DNA of 64,000 bases from Eucalyptus grandis (GCF_016545825.1 NC_052612.1:41399738-41463737), one strand, 5' to 3'; positions 24,040-34,740 are shown, numbered from the stretch's first letter. Notes: generated from the letters alone by a model not told the origin. Numbers and translations are program-made.

Positions 24040-25081
24040 CTGCAGAAAGTTGAAATGAATATTTGTTCATTTGGTCCATTCTTTTTACATCCTTAGGAAA
24101 AACTTCTCCGGGGAAACGCGTCTACAGTAAAAGACGTAAATGAGGCACCACATATATCTTTTTTTTGGGCCCAAATGAGGCCCGAAACATGCAGTGAAAA
24201 TTAGGCCCGAAAGTAGAGATTTTCTGGTTAGCCGCTACTTTAGACCATATTAAGGCCCATCAAATACAACGGAGAATGCATTGGGTGGACGGGCATGGAA
24301 GCGGATTCGATTAATCTCAATTATTGATTTATGAAAATGAAATTTCTTATCAACCGCTGACATTTGTCGAGACACTGAAAGAAGTATCGTACAAGATGGA
24401 GTATGTGCATCAACTGTTGATGTGAACCTTGTGTCCACTCTATAGATGTGAAGGTTGAGATCGGGAGGGCTCACGTGAACCTCGATAATGCGATAAACTT
24501 TCCTATTGCTTGTATAATTCAAAGCCAGATCAAAGAAGGGCATTAGTGTTGACTGTTAATTGTATCTAGAGCTCATTGATCTAATGCATGTTATATGCAA
24601 TATCATATGAGTTTCAGTTGGAACCCATAACTTTGAATTATGGGTGTGTAGTTTTAAAGTTGATGAATAATTTGCTTTACCTGAAACCTATGTTATCTGT
24701 AGCATTTCTAAATTTTTGAAATCTAAAAGCTATCCTATAGAGTTTTGAAATTACTTTGAAATCAGTCGGTTACACAAACAAAGACTCCAAGGTACCCAAA
24801 ATACTTTGTAAATTTTGTACACCTCTTAGTAAAAAAAAGGTGTCATGACTCTAGTTATTATCAAATTCAAAAATTCATCATGAAAACACAGGTGAATTGC
24901 CTAATAACGTGAATTGAGTGTACGTTTCGCGTGTGATTATTTAACATTCATGAATCAAGAGAGTGGACAGAAATAGTTATATCTTTTGATGTAAGCGTAG
25001 TTTCGATAATCACATAGTGAGACAGATTAGGGTCACACACACCCTAAAACATAGTAACTCAAAAAGTAAAGTGCATAACCA

Positions 25082-25155
25082 AGGTGGCTCATGTAATGGT
25101 AAAGGGTCATCTATCTTCCACAAAGAGAATAACGTGCTCGATTCACTTAGGTTAT
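25082..25155 (+). repeat. Possible tRNA-derived SINE head
   Basis: GGTGGCTCATGTAATGGTAA resembles a pol III A box, and 50 nt later GTGCTCGATTCACTT resembles a B box. The spacing is tRNA-like but the strings are degenerate. No poly-A tail or target-site duplication is evident. Confidence 0.3.
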
Positions 25156-25177
25156 ATTCGTTAATCTAGATTTCTAG

Positions 25178-25317
25178 TTATATTATATTAACTATTTAGT
25201 GAATCGCAATAAATCTTGTACATTATTTAATATATTTGGCAATTTTTAGATTCATTTTGTTATATTATATTAACTATTTAGTGAATCGTAGTAAATCTTG
25301 TACATTATTTAATATAA
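25178..25317. repeat. Two direct copies of a ~59-bp AT-rich unit
   Basis: GTTATATTATATTAACTATT at 25178 recurs at 25259. Each copy continues through GTGAATCG and AAATCTTGTACATTATTTA with about two mismatches. The 81-bp period includes a short unique spacer. It looks like a local tandem duplication. Confidence 0.75.
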
Positions 25318-26054
25318 ATGACATATCAATGTAAATGAATCTAAAGATTGCACAAATGGATATGATAAGAATCTCTTGTTATAATTTTGCCTACTTCATT
25401 TTTATTTGCTAATTTTTAAAAAATTTCTGTCTATTTTCAATTCTTTTTTTCCCTTCCATCATTCTCTAATGAGATTTTTAAATAGTAAACTATACACATA
25501 TACCTACAATACTAAAACACCTAAAATATATAATAAATATAAATACTAAATATATATTCATATAGTGAATTTATATTATAAGTTAGAAATAAATTTGTAT
25601 ATATAAATAAAAATAGGACCAAATAAAAAATGAAATTTTATATTACAATTAAAATACTATTTATATTCAAATAATATTTTAATTTATTGATTTTATAAGT
25701 TTGTTGGTCAAGAAAAATAACTTTTATATTATGGAACTTGGAAAAAATAGATATCTTTATGTTATTCGGGTTATATTCCTCTTATATTAAAGCACAAAAT
25801 ATAAGATATGATAATTTATTATATTATTGAATTTTATTATGACTACCAACCATAACGTTATTGACTAGTAAGACAAGGTGGAGTAATCATGACTCAAATC
25901 AATTAATTTGATAGAAAATGTGGGGCTGCAGGTAGCACTCACATATAATCTAAACGATATGGGAGACTACATGTTGTATACTATACAGGTGCATGTGACG
26001 ATTGTTTATGATTGTCGATCATAAAAAACCATTAGATGCACATTCATTGTATCA

Positions 26055-26059
26055 AGATC
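26055..26059. repeat. Target-site duplication, left (AGATC)
   Basis: AGATC directly precedes the TGTTAAC start of the 5' LTR and is repeated directly after the ACA end of the 3' LTR at 43510-43514. A 5-bp duplication is usual for Ty3-gypsy insertion. Confidence 0.85.
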
Positions 26060-28765
26060 TGTTAACACCTAAATTTCACATAAGTTAATTAATTTAAAGT
26101 AGCATTAGAGATTAGGAATTAATCACAAAATTAATTAATATTCTTTAATAAATAAAAAAACGAACGAAAAGAATATGGTCGGGTCGGGCTGGATCCGGCT
26201 ATGGCCCGACCCATCTCTCCTTTTCTTTTCCTCCCGCGTGCTAGGCCGGCCCAACCTCTTTTCTTTTTCGGCCCGGCCCGCATCTGGTCTTCTCCCTCCT
26301 TCGGTCTTCGCACGACACCTGCACAACCGGCAAAAAGCGAGAGCTGGAGACGGAAAGAAAAAAAGCAGCAGCACGACAAAGAACGGCGAACGAGAGGATC
26401 GGTGTAGCGGGGCGCGGCATGATCCGCGGGTCGGGAGCAGCCGACCCGCAATGGGCTCGGCCGTAGTCTTCGCGCAAGTTCCTGCAGAGAAAAGAGGAGC
26501 AAAAAAGGAAAGAAACGGGAAGAAAAGAGGAGGCAAGGCAGAAGATTGGCATGGCAGGGCTTTCGGCACGATCCGCGGGTCGGGAAGCAGATCGATCGAC
26601 CGGCTGGCGCGGTAGGAGGTCTTCGCTCGGAATACCTAGAGTAAAAGAAAAGATAGGAGTATAAGATGGAATGAGGGCAGCAAATAGAGGAAAGCAGAAA
26701 AAACGAAAAAAAGAAAAGACCAAGAGAAAAATACAGAGAGGAAGAGGCGAGCAAAGGCCACCATCGTCGTCGATCGCTGCCGTCCAGCCACCGCCGGTGA
26801 GCCGCCGACCGACCTTTGTATCCTCGGAGCCCGGCAGAAGAGAGAGAAGAAACGAACGAGGAGGCGAGAGGAAGCGAGAGAGAAATACCGAGGAGTGAGG
26901 AGGTGAACCGGAGCGGGAAGCTCGAGGCAGCAGCCCGTCGTCGCCGGAAGTTTGTTCGCCGGCCGTTGTCCGCCGTGGCCCATCACCGGACGAGGTAGGT
27001 CTCCCGAACCTGCGATCTCGTTTCCGGAAAACGCTGGGCCGGAGCTCACGGTCGACCGGTTCTCGTGAGCTCCGGTCCACGTCGCCTTTGCACTTTGCTC
27101 CCGTGTCCTCTTATGTCATATTTCAAGACCCCCGAAGCATGATCGGCGTTCGGTAGAGCCGGAATCCTTCGAGTTTGGTAGTGCATACCACGTGTTCGAT
27201 AAAATTCCTCAGAGAAAACCGAGGAGTAGCTCACGTTTTAACGCCGGACCCACCCGTTTTTGCTCCTGTGTTTGCTGAATCCTTGTTGCTCTGTACGTAT
27301 TTGTTGCGTTTCTAAACGGTTTGCGCGAGATTTGGCATGTATTGAAGTCGACGACCCGTTCCGTCGGAAATAGGGTAGTTTTTGCCGGAATAGGTAGCCG
27401 GCGAGGTCGACGCCGGTTGAGAGGACGACCGGTGAGCGATAGTGGTCCGGCGACCTTCCTCAGGGCCGCCAGCGTTCGCGGTGTTGCCGGCGTCGGACCG
27501 GTGGAGGAGATGCAGGAGCTTCGGCGTGTTGCGGCTGCGGTAGGTAGCCGGCGAGGGTCGACGCCGGTCGAGAGGACGACCGGTGAGCGATAGTGGTCCG
27601 GCGACCTTCCTCGGGGCCGCCGGCGTTCGCGGTGTTGCCGGCGTCGGACCGGTGGAGGAGATGCGGGAGTTTCGGCGTGTCGCGGCTGCGGAGAGGAGAC
27701 CCCGGGAAGACGACTAAAAAAAAGAAAAAAAGAAAAAAGACAAAAGCACAAAAAGATAAAAAAAAAAAAAAAAAAAAAAGAGGAATGGGCTTCGTTTTGG
27801 GCTGTTTTAGTGTATAGGGCTTGTGGGCCTCATTTTAAAAAAAAAAAAAAAAAACTTAGACTAGGTTGGGCTGTTTGGTTAGGCCCAATCCATTTAATTG
27901 AAGGCCCAATTGGGCCTTGCCCGCTACGAGCGGGCCGATCAGCCCGTCTCCCAGCCGGACCGAACCGGGTCCCGGTCGCGACCGGACCCGACTCTGGCCA
28001 CGGGCCGAAGGCAGGTCGGGTCAAATCGAATCCAACCCGGTTCGCCCATTTTATTTTATTTATTATTATTTTTAAAAAAATTAATTAAATTAAAAAAAAA
28101 TCGAAAATCCTTTAAAAAAATTAAAAAAAATTAAAAAATTAAAAAAAAAAATTAAAAAAATTAATTAAATTAAAAAAATTAAAAAATTTCGAAAATCCAA
28201 AAAATGTAGGTTTTGTTTAGGAATGGCCATGTATTGCATTTATAGCGTATTTAGGCCTTAAATTGCTTGTATATTGATTATATTGCATGTTTAATTCACT
28301 GTTTAAGTATGTTTGCAATTGCTTAGTGGTATGTGTTAATTTTACTGTAATTAAGATCTTGGTAGTTATAATTATTACTTTATTGATTGTGCACTTGTAT
28401 GCTCACCTCCTATGTTAGTGGATAGGTATGAAATCAATCTAAACTGCCTGATAAAAAATCATTTTGTTAAAATGAACAAGATTAGGTACCGAAAGGGCAC
28501 TAATTGGTCAATTAGTGTAATCAAGTCCCCGATCCTAGACTCTCTGGTTGCGTAGGAAGTGAGGCAAGCTCCCATGTCTCACTTGGTTTCTAGCCGACCC
28601 CAATAGGCTAGTGGCGACTCCTTTGCACAAATTTTCTTAAGAATATCCCAACGTCACGCGGGGTATGGGCTTGGGAGAGCTCGCGCCTAATCATGGGCCT
28701 TAGGTCCGTCTTTTAGGCAATACCCTAAAACTGCTCCCTCCCCCGAGGGGTAGGTCGCGGCGACT
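26060..28765 (+). repeat. 5' LTR
   Basis: Begins TGTTAACACC and matches 40800-43509 along its length. It holds a GC-rich block (about 26175-27720), poly-A-rich tracts near 27750-28190 and a conserved 3' part (28430-28765). A ~150-bp unit starting TAGGTAGCCGGCGAG is tandemly duplicated at 27391 and 27541. Long open frames on both strands in the GC-rich block are by-products of composition. The terminal base appears changed, since the 3' LTR ends in ACA and this one in ACT. Confidence 0.92.
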
Positions 28766-28784
28766 TGGCGACTCATTTGGGGAC
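28766..28784 (+). other. Primer-binding site
   Basis: TGGCGACTCATTTGGGGAC lies immediately after the 5' LTR. A TGG start at this position is the standard PBS arrangement, and the sequence fits the complement of a plant tRNA-Arg 3' end, the primer reported for Ogre elements. The tRNA identity is from memory and unverified. Confidence 0.7.
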
Positions 28785-29452
28785 TTGGTTTTAAACTTTA
28801 GAGGACTTAGGCCAAAATTAATCTTGTTCAAAAATATTTTTGTTTGGCAGCAAAGATAGTATGTGCATCCATAACATGTCAAATGTTAATTGTTTATGGG
28901 AGTTATAAGGGGTGGTGATTTCTAACATTTGTTTTGTAGGGGTATAAGAGTGAATGGTTTACTCATGTTTGAAATGCTGATTGTTGTTTTTAAATTGTCA
29001 TGCATGAGTCTCTTGCATTGCACTACACCATAGCACACACTACCTGCCGCCGGACCTGGGCCGCATAGGATCATTTAGGATGGTGTTGAGGTGGATACCA
29101 CTCCGACTACAAGCACGTAGTACGAGTCGCCCACCTTAACCCCGAAATTTCTTTCTTGATGTCAGAGGTCCCCACCCTGGTCTGCGAGCATGCGACACGG
29201 GTCGGTCCTTTGACAAAGCCGGAGTCATGGGTAACACGACCTAGCCACGAGCTTGTTGGTTCAGTCCTGTGATCCCATGGCTTCACTTTGGGCCATCTAG
29301 AGTAGAATTGAACCACTTTGTCCATGTGCATGTCCATGACCTCAACATCGATGCTCAATGAGTAGGGTAAGTTTTTCTTGAATTCTTTTCTTCGCAATTT
29401 ACTTATTTGCTTTCATTTTGGTCGGTCCATGATAAATTAGGTTGATCACACA
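28785..29452 (+). other. Retroelement 5' leader
   Basis: About 670 nt of non-coding leader between PBS and ORF1. I see nothing coding on the plus strand. Confidence 0.6.
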
Positions 29453-30754
29453 ATGGGGGTACCTGATCTTCGCATCATCTCCGTCCCAAAAGCCGAGCTT
29501 CGCGCGTGGTGGAATAAATTGGATCCAACTGGCTGCGATTGGGTGCGATCATATGTTGGACGTTTACTTCCCCTATTAGAGATAGAAACCCATTCTGGTG
29601 TGGTACAAGCGTTAGCGCATGTGTGGTGCCCCGAAACTTGCACGTTCATACTCGGCAATCACGAACTCACTCCAACTCTGGAAGAATACAGTGTTGCCAT
29701 GGGAAAGCCCTTAGTGTCGGAGTTAGTTAGCCCACCTGTAGGGACTGAGCATGCATCGACTTTATCCGATTTCCTTAGAGTTAAGGAGGATGACGTGAGG
29801 AAAGTTTTGAAAGCTAATCGCAAGACTTGCCCGTTTTCATTCCTAAATGAGCTTTTTCAAAATGCCCCATCTTTTCAAAAGAATAGGATCTTCCTGCTAG
29901 CCTTCTTCGGGTTTGTGTTATTCCCACATTGTAGGAACGCTATTAACCCTTCCGTGGCATGGGTAGTTCGTGAGACATGTATGGGAAAGGGTTTTGTTAA
30001 CGCCATCCTGACTGAAACTTTTCTTTCCCTTACCCGTTTCAAAGAAAACAAAAACAAAACTTTCCACGCTCCTCCTGAACTCTTGCAAATTTGGTTCTTC
30101 TCTCACGTTAAAGGGTTTGGTAGCTTAATGACTGTGAACGACATCTCTGACTCTAGCCACCCCATCTTGAAGTTTAAAGATAGGAAGGCGTTTGCCCCCG
30201 ATTATCATTATTCTGAGTGGTTAGCTTTCATGACCAACCCTAGACCCGAAGATTTCCAATGGCACGCCAAATGGCTCCGAGTCCGAGAAGCGCGGTTCGT
30301 GTGTGGGCTTACTGGACCTATTCCTTTGTTGGGAATTACCGGAGTCACTGAGTATTACCCAACCCGAGTCGCTCGCCAGTTCCAAGAAGTTCAACAACTT
30401 CCACCGATGATTCAAGAAGACCCACTCAGGATAGACTTCCCTGATGGATGCCAAGATCACGAAGACTCCGTTGCATTAGTCAAGTCGATGTGGGATATGT
30501 GCCATCCCCGGAAGCTAATATGGCCCGAAGAGGAGTTGGAAGGGCAAGAGAAGACTTATTATGCCTCAACGGAATACATCCTTAGGCATAAAATCCTAGA
30601 GAGCCTACGCCCGAAGATTCCCGTCGTGCCATTAAAGACCACCCATCGAGCCGAGATCAAGCGCCTCAAAAGGAAGCTCGAAGAAGCCGAGGAGCGTGCC
30701 TCGAAGTTGACTCGAGTTAGAGGAGCGGTCACAAGCGGGAGCTGTCCTCATTAG
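29453..30754 (+). CDS. Retroelement ORF1 (Ogre-type extra ORF, plant-mobile-domain-like)
   Basis: An intact 433-residue frame upstream of gag, which ordinary gypsy elements lack. It is rich in aromatic residues, with segments such as GNHELTPTLEEYSVAMGKP and KNRIFLLAFFGFVLFP. These resemble the aminotransferase-like plant mobile domain (DUF7745-like) proteins often annotated beside Ogre gag genes. A C-terminal coiled coil rich in Lys/Glu (RAEIKRLKRKLEEAEERASK) could mediate oligomerisation. Role unknown. The start is the first ATG after the leader (CACAATGG). It remains open although pol is broken. Confidence 0.8.
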   Translation: MGVPDLRIISVPKAELRAWWNKLDPTGCDWVRSYVGRLLPLLEIETHSGVVQALAHVWCPETCTFILGNHELTPTLEEYSVAMGKPLVSELVSPPVGTEHASTLSDFLRVKEDDVRKVLKANRKTCPFSFLNELFQNAPSFQKNRIFLLAFFGFVLFPHCRNAINPSVAWVVRETCMGKGFVNAILTETFLSLTRFKENKNKTFHAPPELLQIWFFSHVKGFGSLMTVNDISDSSHPILKFKDRKAFAPDYHYSEWLAFMTNPRPEDFQWHAKWLRVREARFVCGLTGPIPLLGITGVTEYYPTRVARQFQEVQQLPPMIQEDPLRIDFPDGCQDHEDSVALVKSMWDMCHPRKLIWPEEELEGQEKTYYASTEYILRHKILESLRPKIPVVPLKTTHRAEIKRLKRKLEEAEERASKLTRVRGAVTSGSCPH

Positions 30755-31099
30755 TTAGATCGAGTCAAGTGCGATATGTAATGGGTCAATGCTCACCTAT
30801 GTTGCAATGTTAAAGAATTTGTCTCGAGTCGCGTTATCGGGAGATAAGAGTCATGATTAACCTCGTTGTTTAGGGGTTCTCCCTCATGTCTTTTCATGCG
30901 TTATGTAGCAACTTTACTTTCAATGAAACGAGCAAATTTGGGCGATTAGATCTTTGTCATGGACCGACCGCCTGATCATTACTCCATGCTTATACATGCT
31001 TATCTATCCGTTTTCAGGTACTAGCCGATCGATTATCTTTTACCGTTTGTCGACACGGCCAAGCGGAGATCCCCAATTCGCACGCGCGCAAAAGTCAGA
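30755..31099 (+). other. Spacer between ORF1 and gag
   Basis: 345 nt with no supported coding region. ORF1 and gag are in different frames (offset 2), so gag would need re-initiation or a separate or spliced transcript. Confidence 0.5.
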
Positions 31100-34000
31100 A
31101 TGGAGAACGAGGACACCAACGTACGCATGGCCAAGATGGAGGACCAGCTGGCCCAACTCACCGCAATGATGCTTGAAATAAGCCAAAAGCTAAAGGAGCC
31201 TCCCCTTTGTGGCTGTCACTTTGGAACATCCACTCCGGTGTCGACAGAAGGCATACACGTTGTTGATCCCCCTGGGAAAGAAACTGCTGGGGAGGCTCCT
31301 TCTGTCACGCCAATCATTGTCAATTTGGATCCCCCTCCGAAGGAAAATCCGACGCCCCGTCTAAGTGAAGAGAGTGAAAAACGCTTGGCAAAGATGGAAG
31401 AGCGACTGTGTGCCTTGCAAGGTTACGAACTGAAAGGAGCTGATAGGTTGTCTCCATACACCAAGACGAACTTCCCTGAAAACTTCCAAGAACCTGAGTT
31501 CACAAGAAAATATGACGGAACGGGATGTCCCAAGACTCACCTTAGATATTACATGAGGAAAATGGCTCGCTATGCTGACAACTTGCCATTTCTCATACAC
31601 ACATTTCAAGATAGCTTGGAAGGCATTGCTTTAACGTGGTTCATTGCGCTGGACATTGAAGAACTCACTAGTTGGGAGGATTTAACCAACGAGTTCTTGC
31701 AGCAATACCGGTTTAATACCGAGCTCGCCCCCACGAGAGAAGAATTGACCCGTATTGAGAAGAAGAGGAACGAGTCATTCAAGGCCTTCGCGCAAAGGTG
31801 GAGGACCATGGCCTCACAAGTGAAGCCGGCCTTGAATGAGAGGGAGATGAAACAACTGTTCCTTAAGACATTACCCCCTGAATACTTCCAAGGGTTAGTG
31901 TTCTCAGGTTGCCAGACATTTTCGCAGCTAGTTGAGGTAGGTGAAGGAGTCGAATGGGCAATGGTCGAGGGAAAGATTTCAACCGGAGGCACGAAGAAAT
32001 TCTTGGCAAGAAAAGATAAGGAAGCCGCAGTTGAAGTAGCACTTGTGCAGGAGCCGCCTTTCCCTCGACCGTCCTCAACACCTACGCATAAGCCCATAGT
32101 GATCCAAGGTAGTTCGTCACGAGCATATGATAACGTCAAGAGGCCTTTTCGAAAGGATTTTTCTCCATTGCCGCGCCCGCTGTCAAAGCTGTTGCCCATG
32201 CTCCTCGAAAAGAGGATGGTCGCGAAGGAAGTACCAAGAGACAATCCCCCAAGGTTCGCCGGGTTCGATATGAACAAGACCTGCGAATACCACATGGGAG
32301 AGAGGGGGCATGATGTAGATGATTGCAACGTACTGAGATATAAAGTTCAACAACTTCTAGACAAGAAGATCTTGACTTTCAAGGAGGCCCAACCTAATGT
32401 GCAACAGAACCCTCTACCAAATCATGCAGGGGGAGTAAACTCAATTTCTGAGGAGACGCGGGCGAGCCAACAGTCTCTAGTGGTGGATGCTTCCAGGTTG
32501 TACAACTCCTTAGTGCTGGCGGGATATTATGAAGGACAGGATGATGTGACTCCAGAAGAGAAGTTGAACCGCGTACGCAAGATGGTAGCCATGGGGGTAA
32601 TCCGACGCGGAGAAGAGGAGGAGGGGGTTGTGTCCATGATAATGCCATCATCATTCCGCTCTTCTTTCTGTAAGTTTGCTTGTATATCTCGGGCAAAGAA
32701 GGTTATGCCTGGAATTTCGAAAACCCCAGCTTTGTATGAGGAAGGGGTGATAGCTATGATAACCCCAATAGTGATTGAACTACCTGATGAGGAGCCCGTT
32801 GATGATATCAAGATGGAAATCACTGAACCCACGGTGATCGACCTTATGGCCAAAGAGATGTCGGCAATTGAAGTCACGGGAGGGAACGCAACGCCAGTCA
32901 CGATAGAATTGCCACCTTGGGAGAAAGATGGAGTGATAGTGTTGGAGAATCCTCCCAAATTCGATCCCAAAGCTGTACCTTGGGACTACGGAACAACTGA
33001 GGTGGACACTGTCACGCGATCAGGCCGCTGTTACGCCCCTGATAAAGGAATAGAAAAGAAGGCCGTGACCGAGGAGGAGGCGAAGCAATTCCTGGCCATA
33101 GTAAAATCTAGCGAGTTCAATGTGGTAGATCAACTGCGGAAGTTGCCAGCCCAAATCTCCCTCCTAGAGTTGTTGAAATCCTCCGAGAAGCACAGGGACA
33201 TCTTGCTGAAGGTCCTCAATGAGGTGCACGTACCCGAAACAATCGATGAAGTCCAATTGGAGGAGTTTGTTGGGGCCATTCTACTAAAAGACCAAATCTC
33301 CTTTACTGATGAAGATCTCCCCCCTGAGGGCCCTAATCATACCAAAGCGCTACACATTTCGGTGAAGCATGAGAGCACTCTTGTTTGCAGAGTGTTGATC
33401 GATAATGGTTCGGCACTCAATATATGCCTGTTGGCTACGCTCCACCGTCTTGGCGTTGATCTTGGAAGAATTCATGCGGCAAGTCAAGCTGTGCGGGCTT
33501 TTGACGGGATGAAGAAGGAGGTGATAGGGGAAATTGAACTTGAGCTGCTGATTGGCCCTGTACTTTTCCAAATCCCGTTCCAAGTGCTAGATATACCAAG
33601 CGCTTTTAATTTTCTACTAGGGAGGCCATGGATTCACACGGCAGGTGCTGTTGCCTCCAGCCTTCATCAGAAAGTACGGTTTGTGGTGGACAATAGGCTT
33701 GTCACAGTCCATGGAGAGTCTGACTTCAAGATCTACCACGAGACAGCAATCCCTTATGTGGAGCCCGAATGTACTGAGGAATCCAGCTTTCAAACATTAG
33801 AGCTGGTGTCTGTGATTCATGTGCCTACAGGCTCTTTTACAAGGGCTCCCGAATTATCTAGGCCAGCTATAGCTGTGGGAAAAATCATGCTGGCAAGCGG
33901 ATATAATCCCGCGGAGGGTCTTGGATCGCATGGCCAGGGTGTGCGAAAACCAATTGAAGCTCGTAAAAACTTCAAAAGAAGAGGCTTGGGATATATCGAG

Positions 34001-34312
34001 AAGCGGGGAGGCCACAACAACCGAGGAAGCCGTGGAAGATATAGAGGCCGAGGTGGCCGAGGTGGCCAAGGAGGCCGAGGCGGGTACAGAGACCAGAGTG
34101 AACGCATTGCCCAGACTGAAGAGGACGAGGGCCATCAAAGCCCGTTTTCCCTGCTGCTGGAGGAGACGTTTCCAGGACCCCCAAGGATGTTGTTCGAGGA
34201 AGAGGAGAATATCTATGGTGTGACCGAGCTATTCGAGGAGGATGTCATATGCGCCATCCTGGCGTGTGAAGAAGCCGAGTCCTCTGAAGTCATGGCTGTC
34301 CCTCCAGAGTAG
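31100..34312 (+). CDS. Retroelement gag-protease polyprotein with G-patch-like and RGG segments
   Basis: Intact frame of 1070 residues. The first ~30 residues are a heptad-like coiled coil. A retrotransposon gag domain covers about 140-265 (motifs YMRKMARYADN and LTNEFLQQYRFN). A zinc knuckle of the form CxxHxGxxGHxxxxC starts at Cys395. The aspartic protease has its active site at Asp768 in LIDNGSALN and a later LLGRPWIH flap-end motif. A Gly-rich G-patch-like segment (GYNPAEGLGSHGQG, near 935) precedes RGLGY and an RGG/RGR-rich box around 970-1000. The product would form the particle and process the polyprotein. The frame ends at TAG 34310-34312 and does not run into RT, in line with the Ogre layout where an intron lies between protease and RT. 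Confidence 0.88.
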   Translation: MENEDTNVRMAKMEDQLAQLTAMMLEISQKLKEPPLCGCHFGTSTPVSTEGIHVVDPPGKETAGEAPSVTPIIVNLDPPPKENPTPRLSEESEKRLAKMEERLCALQGYELKGADRLSPYTKTNFPENFQEPEFTRKYDGTGCPKTHLRYYMRKMARYADNLPFLIHTFQDSLEGIALTWFIALDIEELTSWEDLTNEFLQQYRFNTELAPTREELTRIEKKRNESFKAFAQRWRTMASQVKPALNEREMKQLFLKTLPPEYFQGLVFSGCQTFSQLVEVGEGVEWAMVEGKISTGGTKKFLARKDKEAAVEVALVQEPPFPRPSSTPTHKPIVIQGSSSRAYDNVKRPFRKDFSPLPRPLSKLLPMLLEKRMVAKEVPRDNPPRFAGFDMNKTCEYHMGERGHDVDDCNVLRYKVQQLLDKKILTFKEAQPNVQQNPLPNHAGGVNSISEETRASQQSLVVDASRLYNSLVLAGYYEGQDDVTPEEKLNRVRKMVAMGVIRRGEEEEGVVSMIMPSSFRSSFCKFACISRAKKVMPGISKTPALYEEGVIAMITPIVIELPDEEPVDDIKMEITEPTVIDLMAKEMSAIEVTGGNATPVTIELPPWEKDGVIVLENPPKFDPKAVPWDYGTTEVDTVTRSGRCYAPDKGIEKKAVTEEEAKQFLAIVKSSEFNVVDQLRKLPAQISLLELLKSSEKHRDILLKVLNEVHVPETIDEVQLEEFVGAILLKDQISFTDEDLPPEGPNHTKALHISVKHESTLVCRVLIDNGSALNICLLATLHRLGVDLGRIHAASQAVRAFDGMKKEVIGEIELELLIGPVLFQIPFQVLDIPSAFNFLLGRPWIHTAGAVASSLHQKVRFVVDNRLVTVHGESDFKIYHETAIPYVEPECTEESSFQTLELVSVIHVPTGSFTRAPELSRPAIAVGKIMLASGYNPAEGLGSHGQGVRKPIEARKNFKRRGLGYIEKRGGHNNRGSRGRYRGRGGRGGQGGRGGYRDQSERIAQTEEDEGHQSPFSLLLEETFPGPPRMLFEEEENIYGVTELFEEDVICAILACEEAESSEVMAVPPE

Positions 34313-34740
34313 GGCAGCTCTTGTTTAGTCTAGTATTTCGTTTTATGTCTTATCCCCTACGCGGGATCTTGTAGTTTTCCTTTCTTTATTTCTTGTTTTT
34401 GTCATTTGTAACGTGAACTTTGGTCAACCCCGATCTTGAGCCGTTGGTCGTGGTGTGTGTTAAAATACGGCCTTATCTTTCTTCATTCAATAAAATAGAC
34501 ACATGTTTTATTAAGGACATGTGGAAGTACATCAAACTAGCCCTATGATGGTCGCTGAGGCCTAGGCCTCCACATGCTCCCTTATTTGATTGTTTTGCAA
34601 GAACGAGGAAATCCGAGAATATGAGGACGAGTTCTTGAAATTTTTACAAAAATACTTCCAATTTTTTTCGAAAACAACATGCATCGTCTTTGTTGTCGAC
34701 ATTACTCTAACTCATTTCATCGCATCTCAGGCATTACATT
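34313..34740 (+). other. Interval between protease and RT, with predicted intron acceptor at 34730
   Basis: Non-coding stretch closed by a good plant 3' splice site: a CTAAC branch-point-like motif at about 34707-34711, a pyrimidine-rich run, then GCATCTCAG ending at 34730. The RT frame is open from 34731 (phase leaving one base, G) into CAT TAC ATT ATG. The donor is not identified; it should lie near the end of the gag-protease frame. Confidence 0.5.

Larger units (their letters stand above)
19933..24137 (+). repeat. Segmental duplication, copy A (PQ-loop 3' half plus DUF309 last exon)
   Basis: Colinear with 47455-51648 through exons, introns and 3' flank, including the CT microsatellite. 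Identity is high in exons and clearly diverged in introns, with small indels. The right border is sharp: similarity runs to the GACGT at 24133-24137 and then stops. The left border is lost in the N gap, so the duplication may extend further. Confidence 0.85.
24138..26054. other. AT-rich spacer between duplication copy A and the retrotransposon
   Basis: No gene supported. It becomes very AT-rich from about 25140. It holds a direct repeat (25178-25236 and 25259-25317) and a possible SINE-like stretch at 25082-25155. The minus-strand open stretch 24250-24543 shows no recognisable product. Confidence 0.5.

Noticed and set aside
26131..27751. Several 130-280-residue open frames on both strands in the 5' LTR (and the same again at 40872-42519)
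   Set aside because: They lie in the GC-rich part of the LTRs, overlap in several frames, have Arg/Pro/Ser compositional bias, and differ between the two LTRs by frameshifts.
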